From: GCA-2746605 sp963704835
GTDB taxonomy: Bacteria; Bacteroidota; Ignavibacteria; Ignavibacteriales; Melioribacteraceae
DNA: 64,000 nucleotides
Assembly: GCA_963704835.1 (NCBI GenBank)
Contig: CAVPHW010000003.1
Coordinates: forward strand, 372,001 to 436,000
Direction: 5' to 3'
Under the pieces are notes generated by a model, which was not told the DNA's origin, ran no database searches, and worked only from the letters and a program-made list of their open reading frames with translations. Every line of letters begins with the position of its first letter. The stretch's first letter is position 1. The position numbers and the translations under genes are program-made. Of this stretch, positions 1 through 9,800 are shown in pieces.

Positions 1-174
1 ACTGTACGAAAAATCTCGAGTGGTGTTGGTGTTGAGAGAATTTTTCCAATTAATTCGCCAAAAATTTCTAAGGTTGAAATTATCAGATTAGGTAAAGTTA
101 GAAGAGCAAAATTGTTCTATTTAAGGAATCTTTCTGGTAAAGCTGCAAGAATTAAATCCAAAATTGTAAAGTAA
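1..174 (+). CDS. rplS: 50S ribosomal protein L19 (C-terminal part)
   Basis: The window opens inside a gene read in frame 1 and ending at a TAA at 172-174. The 57 visible residues carry the L19 signature: a VRKISSGVGVERIFP stretch, then GKVRRAKLFYLRNL and a basic GKAARIKSK tail. L19 sits at the 30S-50S interface of the ribosome. Only the C-terminal half is present, because the start lies upstream of the window. A strong hairpin terminator follows 9 bases after the stop, so this is the last gene of its transcript (commonly rpsP-rimM-trmD-rplS in bacteria, which cannot be checked here). Confidence 0.93.
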   Translation, partial: TVRKISSGVGVERIFPINSPKISKVEIIRLGKVRRAKLFYLRNLSGKAARIKSKIVK

Positions 175-183
175 TAGTTTTCT

Positions 184-211
184 AAGTCCGGTTTAAACCG
201 GACTTTTTTTT
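184..211 (+). terminator. Rho-independent terminator after rplS
   Basis: A perfect 11-bp inverted repeat (AAGTCCGGTTT / AAACCGGACTT) with almost no loop is followed by a run of T residues to 211. It sits just after the rplS stop codon and just before the next start at 217. Confidence 0.9.
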
Positions 212-216
212 GTAAT

Positions 217-975
217 ATGAAACTAATTGCACCAAATAATATATTTTCTACTATTCTTCTATTATCTATTCCTCCTAAAATTAGACCTGAGTTAATAATA
301 AAAGATTCCTCTCTGATTGCTAATGAATTATTGAATAGCAATGATTCAATTGCATTAATTCCATCTATTGATTTAATAAAGCATAAAGATTTATTTGTTT
401 CAGAAAAAATTGCAATAGGATTTGATGAATTAGTTTCTAATTCTTATTTGTATTTTTCTAAGACCAATGGAGACTTTAAGAAACTGCTTTTGAAAGGGGA
501 TATTAGTAGTAATGAAGTTATTTTAGCAAAAATAGTATTTAAGGAAAACTATAACTTAGAACCAAAAATTGAGTTAGATTCGGGTAAAGAGTTTAATGAA
601 GATCAGAATTATTTGGTTTCCGGAAATCAAAACTGGTTAAATGGGAAATATAAGAATGGGATTAGTTTTTCTGAGCAAATATCAGACTTATTAGAATTTC
701 CATATATTAACTATGTATTAGTTTCAAACGATAAAGATCTATTAGTTGAATTTCATTCTAGCATCAAAAATATTAACAGTTTGGTTGATGAAAATTTTGA
801 ATCGATTCTTAAGAAGGTTGAATTAGGGGACGAAATTAATGTTTTTTTAAAATCAAATAAGTATTCACTAAATTATGAACTAACCGAAATTGGAAAAGTA
901 GGTTTAGTTGAACAGATTAAACTTTTATACTTTCATCAAATTATTGATGATATATTTGATATAAAATTTGTTTAA
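217..975 (+). CDS. MqnA-like solute-binding-fold protein, divergent
   Basis: A 252-residue protein without signal peptide or membrane segment. Its ALIPSIDLIKHKDLF segment (about residues 46-60), the following IAIGFDELVSNSYLYFS, and the C-terminal pattern (G-L-x-E-Q-I-K-L-L-Y-F near the end) resemble MqnA, the chorismate dehydratase of the futalosine menaquinone pathway, which has a periplasmic-binding-protein fold but is cytoplasmic. The length fits (MqnA is about 270-290 aa), but identity looks low, so the substrate is uncertain. It follows the rplS terminator directly and is convergent with serA. It could instead be another member of the fold without menaquinone function. Confidence 0.4.
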   Translation: MKLIAPNNIFSTILLLSIPPKIRPELIIKDSSLIANELLNSNDSIALIPSIDLIKHKDLFVSEKIAIGFDELVSNSYLYFSKTNGDFKKLLLKGDISSNEVILAKIVFKENYNLEPKIELDSGKEFNEDQNYLVSGNQNWLNGKYKNGISFSEQISDLLEFPYINYVLVSNDKDLLVEFHSSIKNINSLVDENFESILKKVELGDEINVFLKSNKYSLNYELTEIGKVGLVEQIKLLYFHQIIDDIFDIKFV

Positions 976-1002
976 TGAACCTACATTAGTAGGTCCATTA
1001 AA
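971..1002. terminator. Bidirectional hairpin between convergent genes
   Basis: TTTAATG-A-ACCTAC and GTAGGT-C-CATTAAA form a 13-bp stem with one A/C mismatch and an ATTA loop. It overlaps the stop codon of the MqnA-like gene and lies 11 bases past the serA stop on the other strand. The T tracts on both sides are weak, so termination is inferred from structure and position. Confidence 0.6.
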
Positions 1003-1013
1003 TTTGCAATTCT

Positions 1014-1934
1014 TTATTTATTTACTTGAAAAGTAGTATCCCCATTTTCCACAAATCCAATAATCTGTTTTATTGCTGCTATTCCTGCATTAATGTTCGC
1101 TTCGGCAGTTTGCGCACCCATCTTTTTAGGAGTAAAATAGCACTGCGGCTCAAATTTTTCTAACAATTCATCTGCATTATTTGGAGCTACATCTGAGACA
1201 TATTTAAAATCAGGACGATCTTGTAAAAGTTTTAGTAAATCAGTTTCGTTAATAACTTCTTTACGAGCTGTATTAACAAGCGTTGAATTTTGTGGCATCA
1301 GATTTAATAAATCGTAATTAATTGAATTTTTAGTTTTATCATTTGCGGGTATGTGCAGAGACACATATTGGGAATTCTTATATAAGTCTTCAACTGAATT
1401 ATATACACTAACACCATCAGCTTCAATTGTTTCCTTTGGAACAAATGGATCATAAGCACATATTTTCATCCCAAACCCTTTTGCAATATTTGCTACTAAT
1501 TTCCCAACATTACCGTAAGCATGAATGCCAAGAGTTTTCCCACTTAATTCATTGCCGTCTTTGCCATTAAATTTTCCTCTCGCTGTATAGATCATCATAC
1601 CTATAGCTAGCTCTGCAACTGCATTTGAGTTTTGCCCTGGAGTATTCATTACAACTACTTCCTTTGATGAAGCTGCCTCAAGATCAACATTATCAAACCC
1701 AGCTCCAGCTCTAACAACAATTTTTAAGTTTTTAGCGGCGTCAATAACTTCTTTGGTTATTTTATCGCTTCTAATAATTAGAGCATCAACATCTGCTACT
1801 GCATTTAATAGTTCTGACTTATCAACATATTTTTCTAGTTTAGCAAATTGATATCCGGCATTTTCAGTAATTTCTTTAATTTGATTTAGTGCCACGGCAG
1901 CAAACGGTTTATCTGTTGCAACTAATACTTTCAT
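1014..1934 (-). CDS. serA: D-3-phosphoglycerate dehydrogenase, Bacteroidota-type short form
   Basis: A 306-residue 2-hydroxyacid dehydrogenase lacking the C-terminal ACT domain. It would oxidise 3-phosphoglycerate to phosphohydroxypyruvate, the first step of serine synthesis. The nucleotide-binding loop is IHAYGNVG at residues 137-144. The active-site arginine is in NTARKEV (R224). Where most relatives have a TPH motif with the catalytic histidine, this protein has TPKKMGAQT (268-276), the variant I know from Bacteroidota SerA proteins, so function is probably kept despite the change. It is the last gene of a minus-strand operon, starting 9 bases after the hutU stop. Pairing with hutU is unusual, since SerC is the common partner. 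Confidence 0.82.
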   Translation of the reverse strand: MKVLVATDKPFAAVALNQIKEITENAGYQFAKLEKYVDKSELLNAVADVDALIIRSDKITKEVIDAAKNLKIVVRAGAGFDNVDLEAASSKEVVVMNTPGQNSNAVAELAIGMMIYTARGKFNGKDGNELSGKTLGIHAYGNVGKLVANIAKGFGMKICAYDPFVPKETIEADGVSVYNSVEDLYKNSQYVSLHIPANDKTKNSINYDLLNLMPQNSTLVNTARKEVINETDLLKLLQDRPDFKYVSDVAPNNADELLEKFEPQCYFTPKKMGAQTAEANINAGIAAIKQIIGFVENGDTTFQVNK

Positions 1935-1943
1935 TTGTCCCTC

Positions 1944-3608
1944 TTAATTTTTATTAACCATTGGCATAATTATTTTATGTTTTTTTGCATTGTCTATTGC
2001 ACGAGAATAGCCAGCATCTGCATGTCTAACAATTCCCATTCCTGGATCATACGTTAATACTCTTTCTAAACGAGCTTCGGCTTCAGGAGTTCCATCGGCA
2101 ACAACAACCATTCCGGCATGGAGCGACTTCCCAATTCCAACGCCGCCACCGTGATGTACAGATACCCAACTTGCTCCACCAATGGAATTAAGCATTGCAT
2201 TTAGAATTGGCCAATCGGCTATTGCATCACTTCCATCCTTCATTGCTTCAGTTTCGCGGTATGGAGAAGCAACAGAACCACAATCTAAATGATCTCTACC
2301 AATTACAATTGGTGCTTTAACTTTTTTCTGAGCTACAAGATCATTAAATATTTTTCCCATTTTAGCACGTTCACCGTATCCAAGCCAGCAAATTCTTGAA
2401 GGCAATCCTTGAAATTCAACTTTTTCTTGCGCTAGTTTTATCCATCTAATTAGTGCTTTATCATCAGGAAAATTTTCTATAATTGCCTTATCAGTTTCAT
2501 AAATATCATTTGGGTCTCCTGAAAGTGCAACCCATCTATATGGACCTTTACCATCACAGAATAGTGGACGAATATAGGCAGGAACAAATCCGGGAAAATC
2601 AAAAGCATTCGCCAAACCATTTTCTTTTGCTTCTCCTCTTATATTATTTCCATAATCAAAAGTAATGGTACCCTTTTTTTGCATTTCAAGCATAGCTTCT
2701 ACATGCTTGACAATTGTTTGTTTAGCCAGCTTAATGTATTCATCAGGATTTGATTTTCTAAGTGATTTTGCCTTTTCCAAAGACATTCCCATTGGCACAT
2801 AACCATCAAGAGTATCATGAGCAGAGGTTTGATCGGTAAGAACATCAGGAATAATTCCTCTTTCAAGAATCTGATTGAGAACTTCTCCAGCATTTCCAAC
2901 TAACCCAACAGAGAGTGCTTTTTTATTATTCTTTGCATCTAAAACTAATTTTAGGGCATGATCTAAATCATCAGCAATTATATCCAAATATTTAGTATCA
3001 ATACGTTTTTGAAGTCTGGTTATATCAACATCAATTCCTAAGCAAGCTGCACCATTCATGGTTGCGGCTAATGGTTGAGCACCTCCCATACCGCCAATTC
3101 CGGCAGTCAATAAAAATTTTCCTTCAAGAGTTCCATTAAAGTGCTGTCTTGCGCATTCTGCAAATGTTTCATAAGTTCCCTGTAAAATGCCCTGAGTACC
3201 TATATAAATCCAACTTCCCGCGGTCATTTGACCGTACATTGTTAATCCTAATTTTTCCAACCTCCTAAACTCTTCCCAATTTGCCCAATCTGGTACAAGC
3301 ATAGAATTTGATATTATAACTCTTGGAGCATTAGAATGTGTTTTAAAAACTGCAACTGGTTTCCCGGATTGAATAACAATAGTCTCATCATCTTCTAGAA
3401 TCTTTAACGATTCAATGATTGCATCATATGAATCCCAATTTCTAGCAGCTTTACCGGAACCACCATAAACAATAAGTTCATCGGGATTTTCTGCAACTTC
3501 CGGATCAAGGTTATTCATTAGCATTCTTAAAACAGCTTCTTGAATCCACCCTTTGCATGATAGTAAATTTCCGGTTGGAGCTTTAATATTTTTATGTGTC
3601 ATTTTCAA
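1944..3608 (-). CDS. hutU: Urocanate hydratase
   Basis: Full-length urocanase (554 aa, as the family). It converts urocanate to imidazolone propionate, the second step of histidine degradation, with tightly bound NAD. The NAD-binding glycine-rich segment GIGGMGGAQP is at about residues 170-179. C407 in RICWLG corresponds to the catalytic cysteine of the Pseudomonas enzyme. The conserved GRDHLDCGS is at 437-445 and HHGGGVGIG follows. The start codon overlaps the stop of the upstream 110-aa gene by 4 bases, so the two are translationally coupled. No hutH, hutI or hutG lies in the window, so the rest of the pathway must be encoded elsewhere. Confidence 0.95.
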   Translation of the reverse strand: MKMTHKNIKAPTGNLLSCKGWIQEAVLRMLMNNLDPEVAENPDELIVYGGSGKAARNWDSYDAIIESLKILEDDETIVIQSGKPVAVFKTHSNAPRVIISNSMLVPDWANWEEFRRLEKLGLTMYGQMTAGSWIYIGTQGILQGTYETFAECARQHFNGTLEGKFLLTAGIGGMGGAQPLAATMNGAACLGIDVDITRLQKRIDTKYLDIIADDLDHALKLVLDAKNNKKALSVGLVGNAGEVLNQILERGIIPDVLTDQTSAHDTLDGYVPMGMSLEKAKSLRKSNPDEYIKLAKQTIVKHVEAMLEMQKKGTITFDYGNNIRGEAKENGLANAFDFPGFVPAYIRPLFCDGKGPYRWVALSGDPNDIYETDKAIIENFPDDKALIRWIKLAQEKVEFQGLPSRICWLGYGERAKMGKIFNDLVAQKKVKAPIVIGRDHLDCGSVASPYRETEAMKDGSDAIADWPILNAMLNSIGGASWVSVHHGGGVGIGKSLHAGMVVVADGTPEAEARLERVLTYDPGMGIVRHADAGYSRAIDNAKKHKIIMPMVNKN

Positions 3609-3937
3609 TTATCGAAAATCTCTAAAATATTATTGTACTGATTCAACATATTTCTATAGAACCATCTGGTTAAAAACCAACTACTATCCATTTTTTTCTT
3701 AAGATGTTTAGTGTTCTCTCTTAATTGAAATGTAAGTCTGGTTTTTTCATCCTTCGTTAATTTAATTTTATCTTGTGATGAATTTAATTTTTCGATCACA
3801 GAATTAAAAATGTTAACTTCTCTAATTAGTTTATCATCGTTTGCCATTTGTTTAACAGCTTGTTTTGCAAAACTAGTCAATACCTTAGCTTGATTCTTAT
3901 CAAACTCAAATTCATAATTTTGGAATAATTTTTTCAT
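3605..3937 (-). CDS. Unknown 110-aa protein between add and hutU
   Basis: I do not recognise this protein. It is 110 residues, charged and probably all alpha-helical, with many Lys, Asn and Gln and no signal peptide or membrane segment. The C-terminal part (KKMDSSWFLTRWFYRNMLNQYNN) is aromatic. It starts 3 bases after the add stop codon and overlaps the hutU start by 4 bases, so it is made with both enzymes. That coupling suggests a small partner or regulator of one of them, but nothing in the sequence gives a reaction. Confidence 0.7.
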   Translation of the reverse strand: MKKLFQNYEFEFDKNQAKVLTSFAKQAVKQMANDDKLIREVNIFNSVIEKLNSSQDKIKLTKDEKTRLTFQLRENTKHLKKKMDSSWFLTRWFYRNMLNQYNNILEIFDN

Positions 3938-3940
3938 AAT

Positions 3941-5029
3941 TTATTTATTTAGTGAGAGTAATTTTTCTCTGATTTTTTGAAAACCTGGTTTAATTATTTT
4001 ATAAATATATTCTAATCGTTCATCATGAGGAAGAAATGCAGATTTCATTGCATTTGTATTCAATCTTTCAATATCATCAAGACTAATATCAAAAAGTTTC
4101 GTGGCAGTAAGATATTCCTTAGTTAAAGTTGTATCACTCATTAATCGATCGTCAGTATTAAGAAAAACTCTAAACCTTTTCTTATAAAAAGTATTAAAAG
4201 GGTGGTTTTCTAATTTATCAATTGCACCGGTATGTACATTGCTAAGTAGGCAAATTTCTAAAGGAATTCTTTTGTCTAGAACATATTGAGATAGTTCACC
4301 TAGAGAAATTACCTCACCGTTTTTATCAAGAACTACATCTTCAAGTAGTCTTGTAGCATGTCCAATTCTATGAGCTCCGCAAAATTGAATTGCTTGCCAA
4401 ATAGATTCTTTGCCAAAGGCTTCGCCAGCATGAATTGTTATATTAAAATTTTCTCTTTGGATAAAATGAAATGCCTCTAAATGGTCTTTGGGCGGATAAC
4501 CACCTTCTTCACCCGCTAGATCAAAACCAACCACACCCTTACTGCGGTAGTTAACAGCAAGTTCAGCAATCTCTAAGGAATTTTTCATATTTCTCATTCC
4601 ACAGAGGATTAGACCAAACCCAACACCAAAATCTTTTTTGCCTTTCTCCAAACCCTCAAGAACTGAATTTATTACATCATCATAATGCAACTTTTTTTCT
4701 AAGTGTAAAATTGGAGCAAATCTTGTTTCTACGTAGCAAATTCCATCCTTATGCATATCCTCCATCATTTCATAAGCAACTCTTTCAAGCGATTCTTTTG
4801 TTTGCATCAATGCACATGTATGTTCAAATCCTTGAAGATATTCTACTAGATTGCCTTTGTTAGCACCTCTATGGAACCATTTGGCAAGCTCATCTGGGTT
4901 ACTTGTAGGTAATTTGGTATATTTTTGTTCTCTGGCCAATTCAATAATTGTTTCTGGTCTAAGTCCACCATCTAAATGGTCATGAAGAAGCACTTTGGGA
5001 ACCTGTTGAATAATGTTTTCAGTAGTCAT
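3941..5029 (-). CDS. add: Adenosine deaminase
   Basis: A 362-residue metal-dependent amidohydrolase-fold enzyme that deaminates adenosine to inosine. The zinc and catalytic residues are all visible: H16 and H18 in LLHDHLDG, H200 and E203 in HAGEAF, H224 in RIGHATR, and D293/D294 in NTDDR. The length matches bacterial adenosine deaminases. It is the first gene of the minus-strand operon add - 110-aa gene - hutU - serA. Its promoter must lie in the 230-bp divergent spacer 5030-5259. Adenine deaminases of the same superfamily are the main alternative, but the N-terminal HLDGGLRP is typical of adenosine deaminase. Confidence 0.88.
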   Translation of the reverse strand: MTTENIIQQVPKVLLHDHLDGGLRPETIIELAREQKYTKLPTSNPDELAKWFHRGANKGNLVEYLQGFEHTCALMQTKESLERVAYEMMEDMHKDGICYVETRFAPILHLEKKLHYDDVINSVLEGLEKGKKDFGVGFGLILCGMRNMKNSLEIAELAVNYRSKGVVGFDLAGEEGGYPPKDHLEAFHFIQRENFNITIHAGEAFGKESIWQAIQFCGAHRIGHATRLLEDVVLDKNGEVISLGELSQYVLDKRIPLEICLLSNVHTGAIDKLENHPFNTFYKKRFRVFLNTDDRLMSDTTLTKEYLTATKLFDISLDDIERLNTNAMKSAFLPHDERLEYIYKIIKPGFQKIREKLLSLNK

Positions 5030-5259
5030 AGTTTTATTTTAGTTTGTTACATTAAAAATATTCTTTTTGATAGGTAAAAGCAATTTAGAGTAGATTAATT
5101 CATTTGGCATAAATTGTTATTAATTACTAAAGCAAAATATTAAAGAATATGTTATTTTGCATTTGTAAACTTTTCTTATTTGGCATGAAAGTTTGATTAA
5201 CTTTTCTTAAATTTTGACTATGATTATTAGAATTTTCAATTAATAAATTAGAGGTATAC

Positions 5260-6399
5260 GTGAAAAAAATATTAAGCATATTAATATTAGGTTCAATGAT
5301 TATTGGTTTTTCGGCATTCCAATGTTCATCTACAGAATTGACAAGTGCTAAACTTTATATTCAGCAGAAGAATTTTCCAAAAGCTTTAGAATCATTAGAA
5401 AAAGAAGTAGAAAAAAATCCTAAAAGTGATGAAGGTTATTACTTGTTAGGTTATATCCAAGGTGAAAATGGTGAAATTTCACAAATGCTAGAAAGCTACG
5501 GTAAATCTCTTGATATCAGTAAAAAGTTTGAAAATAATATTTCAGAATCAAGAAAATATCATTGGGCAGATGGATTTAACAAAGGTGTTCAAATCTTTAA
5601 TAAAGCTTCCAAAGTTGGTGATACAGATAGTGCCAAAATAATTTTTGGTGAAGCCATTAATAAATTTGAAGGTGCAATTGCTTGTGAACCAGATTCAGCA
5701 GACACATACAAAAATTTAGCCTACGCTTACATAAACCTTGGTGATAGAAATGCTGCAATTGATCCATATATAAAAGTAGTTGAATTATCCAAAAGTGCTG
5801 ATGGTTACGCTCAACTTGGAGAATTGTATCTTCAAAAAGGTTTAACAGCAAAAGAAAATGAGGATAAAGAAGGAAGCATGATGGATTTTGAAAATGCTAT
5901 TAAAACGTTAGAAGAAGGCAGAAAAATTCATTCTAATGATGGAAGTATTTTATTATTACTTTCAAATGCATATATAGCTGCCGGTAAATTAGAAGTAGCA
6001 AAAGATGCTTTTAAAATTGGTGTTGAACAAGAACCAGAAAACAAATTTTACAGATATAATTATGGATCATTGCTTCTGAATGCTGAAGATTTTGCTGGTG
6101 CAGAAGTACAATTAAAAAAAGCTGTTGAAATTGATTCTGAATATGAGAATGCGATTTATAACCTCGCTGTAACATATGTAAAGTGGGGAGCAATTATCAG
6201 AGAAAAGGCTGAAGAAGACCAAACAGAATCTGATGAATATAAGGCTAAATTTGAATTAGCTTTACCTATGCTTGAAAAATTTGTAACCATGAACGAAGAA
6301 GAAGGTGCTGTGTGGGATCTATTAGGAAAAGTTTATGCAAATTTGGGAATGGGTGATAAATCGGAGCAAGCTTTTAAAAAAGCCGATATGTATAAATAG
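5260..6399 (+). CDS. TPR-repeat lipoprotein
   Basis: A 379-residue exported protein. Residues 1-21 are a lipoprotein signal peptide with the modified cysteine at C22 (GFSAFQ-CSS). Tetratricopeptide-like helical repeats start at about residue 28 and run to the end (for example KALESLEKEVEKNPKSDEGYYLLG and a final unit AVWDLLGKVYANLGMGDKSEQAF). TPR scaffolds bind other proteins, so this one probably organises an envelope complex, with an unknown partner. It starts with GTG at 5260, preceded by GAGG at 5251-5254. It is a single-gene unit closed by a terminator at 6421. Confidence 0.82.
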   Translation: MKKILSILILGSMIIGFSAFQCSSTELTSAKLYIQQKNFPKALESLEKEVEKNPKSDEGYYLLGYIQGENGEISQMLESYGKSLDISKKFENNISESRKYHWADGFNKGVQIFNKASKVGDTDSAKIIFGEAINKFEGAIACEPDSADTYKNLAYAYINLGDRNAAIDPYIKVVELSKSADGYAQLGELYLQKGLTAKENEDKEGSMMDFENAIKTLEEGRKIHSNDGSILLLLSNAYIAAGKLEVAKDAFKIGVEQEPENKFYRYNYGSLLLNAEDFAGAEVQLKKAVEIDSEYENAIYNLAVTYVKWGAIIREKAEEDQTESDEYKAKFELALPMLEKFVTMNEEEGAVWDLLGKVYANLGMGDKSEQAFKKADMYK

Positions 6400-6420
6400 A
6401 ATTTACTGAAGTGATTATGA

Positions 6421-6459
6421 AGCCCATATTTTGTCACCTTGACAACCTATGGGCTTTTC
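6421..6459 (+). terminator. Terminator after TPR lipoprotein gene
   Basis: AGCCCATA (6421-6428) pairs perfectly with TATGGGCT (6448-6455), followed by a short T-rich end. It separates the TPR gene from the DUF3467 gene. Confidence 0.7.
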
Positions 6460-6477
6460 ATTTAATTGAGGGATATA

Positions 6478-6804
6478 ATGGAAAAGAACAAAGAAAATAA
6501 ATCGCAGCAAATAAATATTGAGCTTGGTGAAAAAGAAGCAGAAGGTATTTACTCAAATCTTGCAATAATTACTCATTCTCCAGCAGAGTTTATCATAGAT
6601 TTTACAAGAGTTGTACCGGGCGTTCCTAAAGCAAAAGTACATGCGCGAATTATAACCACTCCGCAACACGCCAAAATGTTGCAAAAGGCATTACAGGATA
6701 ATATTGATAAATTCGAAAAAAGATTTGGCCCTATTAATATAGAAGGTCAAGCCTCGCCACAATTTGGATTTACAAATCTCGATAAAGATGAAAGGATAAA
6801 TTAA
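6478..6804 (+). CDS. DUF3467 domain protein
   Basis: A small cytoplasmic protein of 108 residues covering one DUF3467 domain: EAEGIYSNLAIITHSPAEF, then FIIDFTRVVPG, then KVHARIITTPQHAKMLQKAL. The function of the family is not known; it occurs in Bacteroidota, Chlorobi and some archaea. I chose the ATG at 6478 because GAGGG lies 5-9 bases upstream. A longer reading from 6466 would swallow that binding site. It lies 53 bases before the propeller-cyclase gene and may share its transcript. Confidence 0.8.
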   Translation: MEKNKENKSQQINIELGEKEAEGIYSNLAIITHSPAEFIIDFTRVVPGVPKAKVHARIITTPQHAKMLQKALQDNIDKFEKRFGPINIEGQASPQFGFTNLDKDERIN

Positions 6805-6857
6805 TTCTAATAGAAATGGAATTATTACCGATAATAATTAAAAAATATAAATAACTA

Positions 6858-9800
6858 TTGAAGAATTTTAGCAAACATATTATTCTAACACTTTTTTTAA
6901 GTGTCTTGAATTTGAATAACTATTATTCTCAATCCTTAAATTTTCAGCATTATTCAACAGATAATGGTCTGCCACAAAGTACTGTATATGATATTGTACA
7001 GGACTCTTATGGTTTTATTTGGTTTGGTACTGAAGCTGGAATTGGAAGGTTTGATGGACTAAAAGTTAAAACTTACAATCTTGGTAATGGATTGGTTGGT
7101 AATAATGTTGGAGCACTATTTATTGATAGGCAAGGTGGAGTTTGGATTGGGACAAATAGTGGTTTATCATTGCTCTTCGAAGAGGAAATAACAAATTTTA
7201 CTACATCTTCTGGTTTAAGTGATGATTTTATTTGGGCAATTACAGACGACACTGATGGAAATGTTTGGGTTGCAACAAGATATGGTGGAGCTTGTAAGTT
7301 TGAAGGAAAAAAAATAATTCAATTTACCGAAGAAACCGGTTTCCCTAGTAATAAACTTTCCAATATTTTAAAAGATTCCAAAGGAAACATCTGGTTCGCT
7401 TCATCTGATAAAGGAATAATAAAATATAATGGTAGGGATTTTATTGTTTATAATTCACGAGATGGACTGATAAGTAATAATGTAACAACTATTTTTGAAG
7501 ATAAAAAAGGAATTTTGTGGGTAGGTTCCGATAAGGGTATTTCCACTTTTAATGGAAAAAATTTCTTTAACTTTTCGCCCAAAGAGGGATTTCCTGAGGA
7601 AGAGGTCAGTGTTATTCTTGAAGATGCTGCAGGTGATATTTGGATAGGATTATACAACAATGGCATTCTTAGATATGATGGAAGAAAATTATATAGACAT
7701 TCCGGTTTGGATAGTGATGAAATAAGATCGGGATTTGTTGATAAAAGAGGCGATATTTGGTTCGGGACCTTTTTAGGAGGAGTTAGTCGATTACCTGCAG
7801 ATTGGTTTGAGATTTACTCAACAGAAAATGGATTAGCTGATAAAGCCGTTTACCCAATTACCCAAGATGACAGAGGAAGAATGTATTTTGGTCATTACGG
7901 CAAAGGTGTATCAGTTTACGATAATGGATACTTTAGCAAATTAACAACTGCTTCCGGTTTAATCAGTGATAATCTCAGCTCAATATTGTTTGACAGTAAA
8001 AAAAATCTTTGGTTTGGTACTCTTAGTGGTGTAACTAAATATGGGAAAGATGGAATTGTATCCTACAATAAAACCAATGGATTAAAGTATGATTATATTC
8101 TAAATATTTTTGAGGACAGTAAAGGATATATTTGGTTTGGTGCTGCAGATGGTGTTTGTAGATATGATCCTGTTCAAAATAAGATTTCGTCAGATTATTC
8201 TAAGAATAACAATTTTGAACGGTCTTGGGTAAATGATATTTATGAAGATAAACGTGGGAATATTTGGTTTGCTACTCACCATTCAGGTTTATTAAAATTT
8301 GATGGAAATAATTTTGATAAAATTGATACTTCGAATGGTTTGCCAGTAAATAGTATTTTTTCAGTTACGCAAGATGAATATGGAAATTTTTGGTTTGGAT
8401 CAGATGGCGGTGGAATAACAAGGTATAATGGTAAAGACTTTTTTACAATTACTGAGAAAGATGGATTAACGTCAAACGTATGTTATTTCATTTTGGAGAA
8501 TAATAATAAACTTTATGCGGGTACTTTAAATGGGCTTTCAATTCTTGATAATTACAAACTAGAAAACGAAGGTAAGATTAAGTTTAAATACTTAACTAAA
8601 AGTGAAGGAATTAAGGCTAAAGAACTAAATCAAGGGGCATATTTTAAAGATAAAGACGGTTATTTATGGTTTGGAACTCAGAATGGACTTATCAAAATTG
8701 ATCCAAAGAAAGAAGCATTGGATGAAAATCCAAGAGTTTTTCTTGCAAATGCTAAAGTTTCTGATGGTCAAAATGAAATACCTCTAGTCCCTTTTAGTGA
8801 TAAAGATTTGAATTATATTCAAAATAATATTTACTTTGAATTTTACTGTATTTCTTTTGCCAAACCTGAGGAAACTGTATTTGAATTTAAATTAGAGGGA
8901 ATAGAAAATAATTGGTCAGAAACGGTTGAGCACTCTATAACCTATAGAGCATTGCCTCCTGGAGAATATAAATTTTGGGTTAGAGCTAGGAATAGTGATA
9001 ATATAACCGGAGAAGCTAAAATACTAAGCAGGTTTATTATTGCTTCACCTTTTTATCTTACCTGGTGGTTTATTATGCTGGTTATAATTACTCTTAGTGC
9101 TATTGCTTATTATTTATATTATTATAAGACACAACAAGTTAAAAAGAGGAATGCAGTACTAGAATCTATGGTAAGCAAAAGAACAAACGAGCTTGAAATT
9201 GAGAAAAATAAAAGTGATGATCTTTTGCATAATATTCTGCCATCAAGTTTGGTAAATGAATTGAAAATTTATGGAAAAGTAAAACCTCGTAAATTTAATA
9301 ATGTATCAATAATGTTTACCGATTTTAAAGCATTTACATATACAACCAGTGTTCTGCCACCAGAAGAATTAGTTTATGAACTTAATGATATTTTCAAGGG
9401 GTTCGATAATCTAATTGATAAGTATGGACTAGAAAAATTAAAAACTATAGGTGATTCTTATATGGCTGCTTGCGGTATCCCAAATGAAGCAGATGATCAC
9501 GCTATTAAAATTGTTTATGCTGCTCTAGACTTTCAAAAAATGATAAAAGAAAGGAATAAAACTGCTCCAATAAAATGGGAAATGCGCTTAGGTATTCACT
9601 CTGGAAGCGTTGTGGCTGGAGTTGTAGGAACTAAAAAGTTTACTTATGATGTTTGGGGAGATACAGTAAATATTGCCAGCAGAATGGAAAGCTCAGGGGA
9701 ACCAGGCGAGATTAATATTTCGGGTTATTCATACATGCTTATTAGGGACCATTTTGACTGTGAATATAGAGGAAAAGTTGATACAAAAGGTAAAGGTAAC

